A DNA stretch of 17,497 bases. Source: Pseudomonadota bacterium (GTDB taxonomy: Bacteria > Desulfobacterota > Desulfobacteria > Desulfobacterales > Desulfobacteraceae). Shown piece after piece: positions 1 through 6,810 of the stretch. The notes beneath the pieces were generated by a model. The model was not told where the DNA came from. It saw only the letters and a list, made by a program, of their open reading frames with translations, and searched no databases. Within the stretch, counting starts at the first letter, position 1. Every line of letters begins with the position of its first letter. The stretch is from the NCBI GenBank assembly GCA_018816605.1, contig JAHIVS010000087.1, positions 1-17,497 on the forward strand, in the 5' to 3' direction. Made by a program: the position numbers and the translations under genes.

Positions 1-2456
1 ATTCCCTGGTAGGCACTGTACATTTCAACGGGTGGGTATTTCAGGCCAAGAAGTCTGAACAGCCTTTCGAGGCTAGCATCCAGCCTGTTTTCAAGGGCCT
101 GGATCAACTGCTCCCTGGCCTTTGAAATTCCGGGATGATTTTTGATGGAGACAGGGTCGGGCTCCAGCTGCTTCTGGGAGTAGAGAATCATGAGCATGTC
201 CATATAATCCTTTGCTTCATTCTTAATACTCAGAACCACGCCGGCTTTGTCAAACAATAGGGTGCTTGACTTGATCCTCAGCCGGTTCAGGGCGCGAATC
301 ACCTCATATCTGAGGCCAAGATCCTGCTGCCTGAGGTGGCGGGCAAGAATATCCACCGCTTTTTGGCTTTCCGAAGCGGCAATGACCTCGGGCAGATGTT
401 TCCGGATATTATAGGCCAGATAGGTGTTGGAAAGACAATGGCCAAGCAGGTCCAGTGCCTGTGTGCCGTAGCAGGTAAGTGCCCGGACGGCAGCCTCCCG
501 CAAAACAGGTTTTCGGCTGAGGAAGGGGAGAAGCACCCGGATGAAGTCCGGATGCTGGGTTTGACCGGCCCCTAGAATTGCCGCAATGACCACCTCCTGT
601 TCCGGATCTTCCATGAGAATGTAAAGATAGGAATACAATGGATAAATATCGGCCGTACTCACAGCCTGGATACAGATTTTTTTGGTAAAAACCACCTGGG
701 CAGGGTCAGACAACTTTTTGACATTGAACAGGGTGTCTTTAATGAGCCGGTCCGGCTGGAACATATCCTTAAGAGCCCTGTTTTTGCGGGCTTCCCTTAC
801 CAAACAGAGCAGGGCCGCACCCCGGATGCGAAAGTCAGGGTCTTCCAGAAAAATTTTCATGCAATGGTATCGCTCTTGTGCATTGTGAAACAGATACCGG
901 ATCGCCTCGCTCTTCAGGGAAAGGTCATTGGATCGGGTCAGGGCCCTGGCCTGTTCAATCACCCTGGTTTTTTTGGAGAAATACAATTGCCTGAGGGCCT
1001 CGGTCTGGATTTGGGCATGGGGCCGGTCCAGGAGTTTGACAAAGCAGGGGGCCAGTTTCTCGGTGTGAAAGTGGGCGATCTTTCGGAGTGTATTGATAAC
1101 TTCCCTGTCGTCGGGGTCCTCAAGGGCCTTGATGATTCTCAAGATCACCTCTTTGCTGTCCAGGATTGGCCCCAATGGCTGTTCTGTTGTATTGGGCTTG
1201 AGTTCAAACTTTTTTCTGAAGGAGTGAACATATTCCTTTTTAACCCGGCGAATAAGGAAAAACCAGATGGCCACCAGCAGAAGAATAACCAGGCTGATAC
1301 CCGCCGGTGGAATGTTCGTGCCAAAGACCAGGATCACCAGAATAAGGCCGCCAATTCCGCTTGCGGCACTGTCCACAAAAATATCAATAAAGGTTTTGGC
1401 CTGATTCTTGATGGAAAGGGGGATGGGCAGAAACAAAAGCTCCATTCCGGATTTGTTCAGAGAATTTTTAAACCCGCCTTCGCCCAGTTTTATCGCTACG
1501 GCTGTCCATAGCACCGGGTGAATCAGGGTAAGCATGGCACCGGTCAAAACAGCTGCCGGAAGAAAGAACAAGGAAGAGCCGACCCCGAGAATTTCCACAA
1601 TCTTTCGAGTGAAAAAAAGTTGAACCAAAAGGGATATAAAATTGAGGTTGGACATCCAGAACCCTAAAAATGCGGCCAGCTGGTCCTTGTCGCTGATATT
1701 TGCCGAAACAATGACATTAAACTGGTAATCCACCAGACGGGAAACAATGACGCTAAGCCCCAGTATTGCAGCCAGAAAAGTCAGATGTCTGGAGTTGAGG
1801 ATCTGAAACAAAGGATTTTTCAGGTCCGCCGGGTCAAAAGGCCTGGGATCGGATCTTAATTCCGGTTCTCCTTGGGATTTCCACAGATTTTCCATAATCA
1901 GGATGCACAGGAAAAGGCAGACAATGGAAATGACCATCAGGTTTTCACTTCCCCAGGACGGGGCCAGGATTTTGGTGATGTAGCCGCCAAGTATCCCCCC
2001 GATAATTGCACCTGAGCCAATGGGCCCAAACAGTCGTTTGGCTTCCCTGACATTGAAAAATACCCCGGCAGCTACCCAGAATTGCGAGGCGCAGATCAGG
2101 GCAAACAGACCCACCCATACAAAAAAAAGATAGAGGAAGATCCCTTTAATCCATTGGAAGTGGAGAAATACCCAGAAGACCATCAATAGAAAAATGGCAG
2201 AAAACAGGGTCGCTTTCATCAGACGGTCCAGGGGTATCCGTTTGAGCAGCAAAGAATAAACAGAGGAAAAGGTGATTGCAAAAAAGGCTGTGAGCATGTA
2301 AGCAAAGGGAAGTTGCCTGGCACCGAACTGATTGATGAAAAGGGCATTGCTTACCGGCTTGACGATCATCAGGGCGGTGATGAACAATAAGATATACCCA
2401 AACATCCAAATGGATCTATGGATTTCTCCTTCACGGATATCCAGAAACCTTGCCAT
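1..2456 (-). CDS. ADP/ATP translocase-like (NTT/MFS-type) membrane protein fused to HEAT repeats, C-terminus outside window
   Basis: The frame is open from ATG 2456 through the left edge (818 codons seen, no stop), so the C-terminus is missing. Roughly residues 15-410 are strongly hydrophobic with about a dozen membrane segments. The first segment contains IVKPVSNALFINQFGA, resembling the N-terminal signature of nucleotide-transporter (TLC/NTT) family proteins. After the last helix (near residue 405, followed by the basic RRVKKEY) comes a soluble region of over 400 residues. It is made of repeated helical pairs with D-P-D/E turns (for example LEDPDDREV, LEDPDFRIRG and MEDPEQEVV), typical of HEAT/armadillo repeats. 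Known NTT proteins exchange nucleotides, but the substrate here cannot be read from sequence, and a general MFS label is possible. It lies directly behind the serine hydrolase gene and probably shares its transcript. An in-frame ATG at 2507, 7 nt after the upstream stop, is an alternative start adding 17 residues; neither start has a clear ribosome site. Confidence 0.8.
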   Translation of the reverse strand, partial: MARFLDIREGEIHRSIWMFGYILLFITALMIVKPVSNALFINQFGARQLPFAYMLTAFFAITFSSVYSLLLKRIPLDRLMKATLFSAIFLLMVFWVFLHFQWIKGIFLYLFFVWVGLFALICASQFWVAAGVFFNVREAKRLFGPIGSGAIIGGILGGYITKILAPSWGSENLMVISIVCLFLCILIMENLWKSQGEPELRSDPRPFDPADLKNPLFQILNSRHLTFLAAILGLSVIVSRLVDYQFNVIVSANISDKDQLAAFLGFWMSNLNFISLLVQLFFTRKIVEILGVGSSLFFLPAAVLTGAMLTLIHPVLWTAVAIKLGEGGFKNSLNKSGMELLFLPIPLSIKNQAKTFIDIFVDSAASGIGGLILVILVFGTNIPPAGISLVILLLVAIWFFLIRRVKKEYVHSFRKKFELKPNTTEQPLGPILDSKEVILRIIKALEDPDDREVINTLRKIAHFHTEKLAPCFVKLLDRPHAQIQTEALRQLYFSKKTRVIEQARALTRSNDLSLKSEAIRYLFHNAQERYHCMKIFLEDPDFRIRGAALLCLVREARKNRALKDMFQPDRLIKDTLFNVKKLSDPAQVVFTKKICIQAVSTADIYPLYSYLYILMEDPEQEVVIAAILGAGQTQHPDFIRVLLPFLSRKPVLREAAVRALTCYGTQALDLLGHCLSNTYLAYNIRKHLPEVIAASESQKAVDILARHLRQQDLGLRYEVIRALNRLRIKSSTLLFDKAGVVLSIKNEAKDYMDMLMILYSQKQLEPDPVSIKNHPGISKAREQLIQALENRLDASLERLFRLLGLKYPPVEMYSAYQG

Positions 2457-2459
2457 AAG

Positions 2460-2488
2460 ATCAAAGATGGGTTGCTGCCATCTTTGAT
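2460..2488. repeat. Perfect 11-bp inverted repeat (hairpin) at the start of the transporter gene
   Basis: ATCAAAGATGG (2460-2470) and CCATCTTTGAT (2478-2488) are exact reverse complements separated by the 7-nt loop GTTGCTG. On the plus strand six T follow (2490-2495), giving a terminator-like shape, but no plus-strand gene ends here. On the minus strand the hairpin sits between the serine hydrolase stop and ATG 2456, so it would form in the mRNA 3 nt before that start codon. It could act as a translational or attenuation element, or simply be coding if the 2507 start is used. Confidence 0.6.
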
Positions 2489-2514
2489 GTTTTTTGGGGA
2501 GGATCATGGGGGAT

Positions 2515-3486
2515 TCAATAACTGGAGCTGTTTTCGGGCTGGTAGGCAGTCAGCCGCAGGTTCCTGGTTTTCAAATGCGCAGCATTTCGTTTGAGTACGA
2601 TTTCCAATTCAGGAATGAGTTTCCGAAGAATGGCCTCACCATTCTGATTGTCAACCAGGGCGACGGCAATATAGCGCCGCCATTCAGGTCCCCACACCAT
2701 GACCGAATCCGAATGCCAGGTCTTCCATGTACCGGATTTTCTGAAGATGGTCGCCTGGGGAACCATTTGATGAAGCGCTTTGACAAATTTATGCTCTATC
2801 CCAGGGTTGACGAGAATTTCGAGCATTTCACGGCTCCGCTCTTTGTTGATGAGATTGCCCATGGCCAAAAGATAATAAAATCGGCAGACCTGGGAGGCGG
2901 TGGCGGCATGGCTCAGGCCCTTGAAGGGTTCGGGCATCCTTTTCCCGGTTTTGGCATATTCTTTACCGACCCAGAGGCCCCCGCCGGATGCCTCATCATA
3001 AAATTCATATTCTTTCATGCGCATGACCTCCTGGATCCGATTCATGGTCACGCGTTCGATCATGCGGGTGGCTGCCGGGTTATTGGACTTTCGGATCATC
3101 AGGTTCAGGTCTTCCATGATTTCGGGTGTCTGCCGTAGAAGCTTTTTTTCAAAACAATGAAATGCGGTTAGAAGGATGGCCAATTTGGGAAGGCTTGCCG
3201 CGTACATCATCTCATCACCGTTTACTTCGGCAAACAATGCATTGGAAGGATCCGTCAGGTCTACAAGTCCAATGGTCATTTTTTTATTGCGGATTATTTT
3301 TCGCCAGGAAGGGTTGCGAAGAACAATCTCTTCAAGCTGTTGCTGGAGTCCGTTGTCAACAAGCTCTTTCAAAGGACGGACTGTTCTGGGATCTTTGTTC
3401 AGGGGCAGGGAGGGATAAATACTGGATTTGGCGTTCAGATCAGCGGCCAGAAAAAAGACCATAAGAATAAGGAGAAGCTTTTTCAT
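2515..3486 (-). CDS. Secreted class A beta-lactamase-fold serine hydrolase
   Basis: Length is 323 aa from ATG 3486; an in-frame GTG at 3504 would add six residues but breaks the clean signal peptide MKKLLLILMVFFLAADLNA. The penicillin-binding/beta-lactamase motifs are all present: S98-L-P-K101 (nucleophile and general base), S134-N-N (the S-x-N motif) and K250-S-G-T. The omega-loop E-x-x-L-N of true class A beta-lactamases is not visible; that region reads DEASGGGLWVGKEYAK. This suggests a serine peptidase or hydrolase of the Beta-lactamase2 type acting on peptidoglycan or another periplasmic substrate, rather than an efficient antibiotic-degrading enzyme. It has its own promoter-like sequence (3535-3564) and is followed 7-58 nt later by the transporter gene. 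The NlpC/P60 neighbour upstream fits a cell-wall theme. The fold is confidently assigned; the substrate is unknown. Confidence 0.82.
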   Translation of the reverse strand: MKKLLLILMVFFLAADLNAKSSIYPSLPLNKDPRTVRPLKELVDNGLQQQLEEIVLRNPSWRKIIRNKKMTIGLVDLTDPSNALFAEVNGDEMMYAASLPKLAILLTAFHCFEKKLLRQTPEIMEDLNLMIRKSNNPAATRMIERVTMNRIQEVMRMKEYEFYDEASGGGLWVGKEYAKTGKRMPEPFKGLSHAATASQVCRFYYLLAMGNLINKERSREMLEILVNPGIEHKFVKALHQMVPQATIFRKSGTWKTWHSDSVMVWGPEWRRYIAVALVDNQNGEAILRKLIPELEIVLKRNAAHLKTRNLRLTAYQPENSSSY

Positions 3487-3534
3487 GATGGAGTTTGAGA
3501 GCACCCTATTTAAAAACAGTTGATATTGCAGGGG

Positions 3535-3564
3535 ATACTATCAGACTCGTGGTCCCCATGTCAA
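3535..3564 (-). promoter_or_regulatory. Sigma-70-type promoter for the serine hydrolase gene
   Basis: On the minus strand a perfect -35 TTGACA (3564-3559) is followed after 18 nt by TAGTAT (3540-3535). The predicted transcript start, near 3528, leaves about 40 nt of leader before ATG 3486. It sits in the only sizeable gap of this minus-strand block, consistent with a separate transcription unit for the serine hydrolase and transporter. Confidence 0.5.
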
Positions 3565-3645
3565 TTCAGAAATAGTGTCTCCTGAAAAGGGATTTTCTTC
3601 ATTGTATTAGGGTTTGATCCTTCCTGTCCTGATTTTTTTTCATTT

Positions 3646-4191
3646 TTATTGATCGGAGGCATCCATCAGATAGGATCTGGCCCCTTTGAAGTACTTTTTA
3701 AAATAACGGTTCATGAGACTTGCAAGGCTTACGGGACGACCCCTGCCGGGTGCATGGATAAATTGGGCATTTCCGATGAAGATACCCACATGAAGATCTG
3801 ATTTTTTTTCCGAGGAAGTGAAAAAGACAAGGTCACCCGGGACAAGAGCCTTCCTTGCGATGGGATCTCCTTTTCCAAACTGCTCCCGGGCGGTTCTCGG
3901 AACCCGGAGACCTGCTTTTCCATGGGTATAAAAAACAAGGCCGCTGCAGTCAAATCCGGGAACAGGCGACTCGCCGCCCCATACATAGGGTCGGCCAAGA
4001 TTGTATATGGCGTGGCGGACTATGGTTTTTCTTTTGCCTGACAGGTTTTGGGGCAAGGTTTCAATTAGCTGTTCCTTGTCCTTTGCTTCAGGCGGAATAT
4101 GGGATGTGGGCCTTTGCTGGCTTTGAAGGCCGCACCCTGTCAAAAGAAGGATAAAAAGAAAAAGTATAATCCTGGATATGGATTGTTTCAT
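3646..4191 (-). CDS. NlpC/P60-family lipoprotein peptidase
   Basis: A 181-aa protein with a lipoprotein signal: hydrophobic stretch then the lipobox LLTGC, making C20 the lipidated cysteine. The NlpC/P60 cysteine peptidase domain spans about residues 54-176. The catalytic triad is visible: C82 in GFDCSGLV, H134 in DLHVGIF and H146 in FIHAPG. The conserved PYVWGG element and a PGDLVFF turn are also present. Family members cleave gamma-D-Glu to diamino-acid or related peptidoglycan stem-peptide bonds; Spr/NlpC-like lipoproteins act from the outer membrane during wall growth. The start codon follows the LEA14-like gene's TAG stop with no gap, so the two are translationally coupled. Length and motifs match the family; only the exact bond cleaved is uncertain. 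Confidence 0.9.
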   Translation of the reverse strand: MKQSISRIILFLFILLLTGCGLQSQQRPTSHIPPEAKDKEQLIETLPQNLSGKRKTIVRHAIYNLGRPYVWGGESPVPGFDCSGLVFYTHGKAGLRVPRTAREQFGKGDPIARKALVPGDLVFFTSSEKKSDLHVGIFIGNAQFIHAPGRGRPVSLASLMNRYFKKYFKGARSYLMDASDQ

Positions 4192-4671
4192 CTATTGATT
4201 TTGTCGGGAGTCAAATAGAAAAAGGTGTCCTTTTTTGCTTACCCGGATAATCGGATGTAAAGCGCCCACATCCAGCTTTCCATCCAGGCTGTATGCAAAC
4301 CGTTCATGTTTCCGGTTTTTGGCAAGGTCTGCAAAAAATCCAATACTATTAAAAAAATCCATTGAAGCTTCTAACAAAACATCCCCCTGGCCATAGGCTT
4401 CAATTGTGGGCAATTTATTGGAAACTCCGGTCAGAATCTTACGGCCTTCAAGGGCAATTGAATAGGAAATGCCTTTTAATTCAAGGGCAGAGCGATTGGG
4501 ATTGACAATGCGCAGTCCGATTTCAAATCCGGGAACCGGGCCTTTCCCGGGGATGGCTTTAAAAGAGGTGATGCTGACAACCGGGGTTTCATAGTCTGTC
4601 CCAAGTCCGGCGCACCCCGACAGGTAAGTGACAAAGACAAAAATCAGAAGCATATGAACAAAGCGGGTCAT
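4192..4671 (-). CDS. LEA14-like (WHy/LEA type 2) lipoprotein
   Basis: A 159-aa protein starting with a short signal peptide and the lipobox YLSGC, so C20 would be lipidated. The remainder matches the LEA type 2/WHy beta-sandwich pattern. ITSFKAIPGKGPVPGFEIGLRI leads into the hallmark VNPNRSALELKGISYSI, where an N-P-N turn precedes a beta-strand pair, and a later stretch carries LEGRKILTGVSN. In Gram-negative bacteria such proteins are small periplasmic lipoproteins of unclear function, often stress-linked. It begins 6 nt after the flagellar-like gene and its stop abuts the NlpC/P60 start, so all three form one operon. Family assignment is good; the biochemical role is unknown. Confidence 0.75.
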   Translation of the reverse strand: MTRFVHMLLIFVFVTYLSGCAGLGTDYETPVVSITSFKAIPGKGPVPGFEIGLRIVNPNRSALELKGISYSIALEGRKILTGVSNKLPTIEAYGQGDVLLEASMDFFNSIGFFADLAKNRKHERFAYSLDGKLDVGALHPIIRVSKKGHLFLFDSRQNQ

Positions 4672-4677
4672 GGCGTT

Positions 4678-5031
4678 TTATCCCATCAGATTAATCAGAG
4701 ACCCGATGGTGTCTTCATGGGTTTGTATGGTTTTGGCGTTTGCATTGAATCCATGGCTGGATGAAATCTGCTGCACAAGTTCTGTTGCAATATCGGTGTT
4801 TGATAATTCCTTAAGAGAACCATCATTTTTTAAGGGATTCTCTACAAGGGGACCTGGGGAGGGGGTTTTTGTAACGATAGCGGTTACCTGTCGGTCTTTC
4901 CCCTGGCTATTGAGCGCTCTGCTTGTTTTAAAATCATCTGAAAGCCCATTGGCCACATTATTGGCACTTACTGAAACCTGTGTTGAAAAAGCCCGCAGGG
5001 CCGACACATTATTTTGTATGGATAAAGCCAT
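4678..5031 (-). CDS. Miniature flagellar rod/hook-family protein (FlgB/FlgC/FlgG-type ends only)
   Basis: Only 117 aa, but it carries both terminal signatures of axial flagellar proteins. The N-terminal helix contains SVSANNVANGLSDDFKTSRA (Flg_bb_rod, N24-N-V-A-N28). The C-terminal helix contains SNTDIATELVQQISSSHGFN followed by ANAKTIQTHEDTIGSLINL (Flg_bbr_C). Only about 35 residues separate them, whereas FlgC is usually near 140 aa and FlgG near 260. It starts at ATG 5031 with a GGAG ribosome site about 8 nt upstream. No other flagellar gene is nearby; instead it heads an operon with two envelope lipoproteins. It could be a true rod component encoded away from the main cluster, or a repurposed coiled-coil protein. 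Family membership is clear, the role is not. Confidence 0.8.
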   Translation of the reverse strand: MALSIQNNVSALRAFSTQVSVSANNVANGLSDDFKTSRALNSQGKDRQVTAIVTKTPSPGPLVENPLKNDGSLKELSNTDIATELVQQISSSHGFNANAKTIQTHEDTIGSLINLMG

Positions 5032-5056
5032 AATGGTTGCTCCAAAAAAGTTTAAA

Positions 5057-5084
5057 AAAATACAATCACGGGTATTCTAAGCAA
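5057..5084 (-). promoter_or_regulatory. Possible sigma-70 promoter for the flagellar-like/lipoprotein operon
   Basis: On the minus strand TTGCTT (5084-5079) and TATTTT (5062-5057) are separated by 16 nt, giving a leader of about 20 nt before ATG 5031. It does not match the sigma-28 flagellar consensus. The match is modest and lies in an A-rich stretch. Confidence 0.3.
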
Positions 5085-5112
5085 GAAGTGTGCACACCGT
5101 CATACCCTGTGG

Positions 5113-5152
5113 GAAAAGCAGTTCTTATAGGCAAGACGGTGCTTTTCTATTT
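5113..5152 (+). terminator. Terminator-like hairpin without an upstream plus-strand gene
   Basis: GAAAAGCA (5113-5120) pairs perfectly with TGCTTTTC (5140-5147), with further internal pairing CTT/AAG. On the plus strand it is followed by TATTTTT. No plus-strand gene precedes it. It could end a small antisense or non-coding transcript, or form in the minus-strand leader DNA. Confidence 0.35.
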
Positions 5153-5186
5153 TTCATGTGCATTTTTCAACAAGATACAGGCCTTT

Positions 5187-5228
5187 AATTGTCATTTAGA
5201 ATAACAAAAATTGTCATGGATGACAATT
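5187..5228. promoter_or_regulatory. Operator-like palindrome plus phased half-site
   Basis: AATTGTCATGGATGACAATT (5209-5228) is a perfect inverted repeat, 9-bp arms around GG. The same 9-mer AATTGTCAT also occurs at 5187-5195, exactly 22 bp (about two helical turns) before the left arm. This layout suits cooperative binding of a dimeric transcription factor controlling the isochorismatase-family gene, the divergent operon, or both. The regulator's family is not identifiable. Confidence 0.5.
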
Positions 5229-5361
5229 GTTTTCGGGCAGAGATAAAAATGCTTGTCTTTTACGGCTGAACTGGTACTTAAACTATAGAAAATCGGCATG
5301 TCCGGTCTTGAAAAACCGGATATTTAATTTTATCTATGCAAAATTCTAACGGAGGTGTGTC

Positions 5362-5901
5362 GTGTTTACCATTGACAATTCGGTGATGCTTCTTGTGGAT
5401 GTACAGGGACAATTGGCGCAATTGATGCATGAAAAAGACAAATTGTTCAATTCCCTTGAAATCATGGTAAAAGGAATGAAAATACTGAACGTTCCTATCC
5501 TCTGGCTGGAACAAATTCCTTCCAAGCTCGGGCCAACCATTGGACAGATTTCTTGTCTGATGGAAGGAGAGAGCCCCATTGAAAAATTTTCTTTTTCATG
5601 TTGGAAAAACCCTGAATTTTTAAAAAAATTCAGGGCACTTGGCCGGAACCAGGTGCTGTTGACAGGTATTGAAACCCATATCTGCGTGTATCAGACCGGA
5701 TATGACCTGCTCAGTCAAGGGTATCAGGTCCAGGTGGCTGCTGATTGTGTCTCTTCCAGGACCAAAGAAAATAAAGAGATAGGGCTCCAGCGCCTGACCC
5801 AGTCTGGCGGACAGATTACCAGCCTGGAAATGATTCTTTTTGAGCTGATGCAGGAAGCCAGTGGAGAGGGGTTTAAACAGGTGGTTAAATTGATCAAATA
5901 A
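5362..5901 (+). CDS. Isochorismatase-family cysteine hydrolase
   Basis: A 179-aa alpha/beta protein of the isochorismatase-like (cysteine hydrolase) superfamily. The catalytic triad is recognisable: D13 in LLVDVQGQL, K75 in IEKFSFSCW and C108 in LTGIETHICVYQT, the latter being the conserved nucleophile motif. The size and motif spacing fit the YcaC/nicotinamidase-like group of hydrolases, which act on amides or of which the substrate is unknown; true isochorismatases of siderophore pathways usually differ in length and neighbours. The start is GTG 5362 with a strong GGAGG site at 5351-5355. It is monocistronic, with a palindromic operator-like array about 135-175 nt upstream, and converges on the SprA-related gene with 24 nt between stops and no clear terminator. 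Confidence 0.88.
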   Translation: MFTIDNSVMLLVDVQGQLAQLMHEKDKLFNSLEIMVKGMKILNVPILWLEQIPSKLGPTIGQISCLMEGESPIEKFSFSCWKNPEFLKKFRALGRNQVLLTGIETHICVYQTGYDLLSQGYQVQVAADCVSSRTKENKEIGLQRLTQSGGQITSLEMILFELMQEASGEGFKQVVKLIK

Positions 5902-5925
5902 GGAGGCGGGGCGGGAAAATAAGGA

Positions 5926-6639
5926 TCAGACAGACAACCGGAAGGTGCCGGTGTCTTTTTCCGGGAGATGAGTTACTTTCGTATAGGCGTCAGACGCCTG
6001 TTTCAGATTGCCAAAAGCCTGGGTTTCGTTGGTTTCTGCCAGTTCTTTTGCCCGCAGAATGGCCAGTTCTGAAAGCGCCTTTGATGCCATGGCAGTGGCC
6101 CTGGAGGCTACTTTCAGATCTTGGGAGGAGGGGCTTGCAGGTGCCATTGCCGAGCTTTTAACCTGTCGCATTTTTTCCAGGGTGGCTTGTGGATCTCCGG
6201 GTACAGGTGCGGTGTCAATGCCGACTTCTCCTGCCACGGCATACGTTTGTCCGTCCGGCCCTCGTTTGTATGTAAAACTGGCCCCCGAGGTAATAAGGCT
6301 GCCTCCGGCGGCGATATGGGCCATCTCATGGCCTCTGACCTCTGAATCTATCTGTTTGAGCTCAGATATCAGTTGGCGTTCTGCCTGGGTAAGGTGATTG
6401 TCCGTGTCCGTTTGCTGCTGTTTCCCCTTGGAATTGCCGGGCTGGGTCTCTTGTGGTTCTGTGGCAGGATTGAGTATTGAATCCTGGCCAGCGGGTGAGG
6501 GGGGCGTTGTGTTGTCTGCAGTTCTGGACAAGCCAGGGATAACAAGGGTTTCAGCCACGTCTGCGGAAGGACTTGTAGAAGCTGCACCCTGTCCTTTATG
6601 GGGCGAATAGCTATTGTATGTCGTTGTATTTATGTTCAT
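5926..6639 (-). CDS. SprA-related HExxH putative metalloprotease
   Basis: A 237-aa protein resembling the SprA-related family (annotated as putative metalloprotease CJM1_0395 family). Residues 1-80 are low-complexity, rich in Ser, Thr, Pro and Gln, with no signal peptide. The conserved core spans about 82-160: SEVRGHEMAHIAAGG holds the zinc-binding H104-E-M-A-H108, followed by ASFTYKRGPDGQTYAVAGEV and GIDTAP. E138 in AGEVGID is a candidate third metal ligand. The C-terminal part is a helical, Ala-rich stretch with the basic-Ala motif KVASRATAMASKAL. Proteolytic activity has not been established for the family as far as I know. The gene is monocistronic with its own upstream promoter candidate. 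Confidence 0.82.
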   Translation of the reverse strand: MNINTTTYNSYSPHKGQGAASTSPSADVAETLVIPGLSRTADNTTPPSPAGQDSILNPATEPQETQPGNSKGKQQQTDTDNHLTQAERQLISELKQIDSEVRGHEMAHIAAGGSLITSGASFTYKRGPDGQTYAVAGEVGIDTAPVPGDPQATLEKMRQVKSSAMAPASPSSQDLKVASRATAMASKALSELAILRAKELAETNETQAFGNLKQASDAYTKVTHLPEKDTGTFRLSV

Positions 6640-6670
6640 GGCATGTCTTTTTCATAATAAAGCCAATATT

Positions 6671-6701
6671 TTTATACCCTAACCATAAGGCTTGTTGTCA
6701 A
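6671..6701 (-). promoter_or_regulatory. Possible promoter for the SprA-related gene
   Basis: On the minus strand TTGACA (6701-6696) and TATAAA (6676-6671) are separated by 19 nt, longer than ideal, with about 30 nt from the -10 to ATG 6639. Both hexamers are close to consensus. Confidence 0.4.
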
Positions 6702-6781
6702 AAATTACAAGCATCTACCTAAAAATATTCATATTTTTGCCATCCTGCCTTTACAGAAAGAGTCTGTTTTTAAAATTCAAA

Positions 6782-6810
6782 TTGACTTAATCATGATTTA
6801 ATTATATTTT
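6782..6810 (+). promoter_or_regulatory. Sigma-70 promoter for hisB
   Basis: TTGACT (6782-6787) and TATTTT (6805-6810) are spaced by 17 nt in AT-rich DNA, predicting a transcript start near 6817 and a leader of about 70 nt before ATG 6890. Confidence 0.5.

Larger units (their letters stand above)
5032..5361. other. 330-base divergent spacer with regulatory-looking structure
   Basis: No gene is visible here. It separates the minus-strand flagellar-like/lipoprotein operon from the plus-strand isochorismatase-family gene. It contains a weak minus-strand promoter candidate, a 10-bp palindrome GTGTGCACAC (5088-5097), a long hairpin (5113-5147), a 20-bp palindrome with a separate half-site (5187-5228), and a small leader hairpin TCCGGT/ACCGGA (5301-5320). 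The ribosome site GGAGG lies at 5351-5355. Confidence 0.6.

Noticed and set aside
864..1511. 215-codon plus-strand open frame
   Set aside because: It lies opposite the long transporter-HEAT frame, whose minus-strand protein shows clear membrane and repeat character; the plus-strand product looks like no protein family and has no ribosome site.
2494..3138. 214-codon plus-strand open frame
   Set aside because: It is antisense to the serine hydrolase, which has all active-site motifs; the frame is a shadow of its codon usage.
2515..3486. Antibiotic-resistance beta-lactamase
   Set aside because: The E-x-x-L-N omega-loop motif is not recognisable and the context is cell-wall housekeeping, not a mobile element.
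5301..5320. TCCGGT/ACCGGA hairpin in the isochorismatase leader as a terminator or riboswitch
   Set aside because: Only a 6-bp stem with an 8-nt loop, no uninterrupted T run and no known riboswitch core; too weak to call alone.
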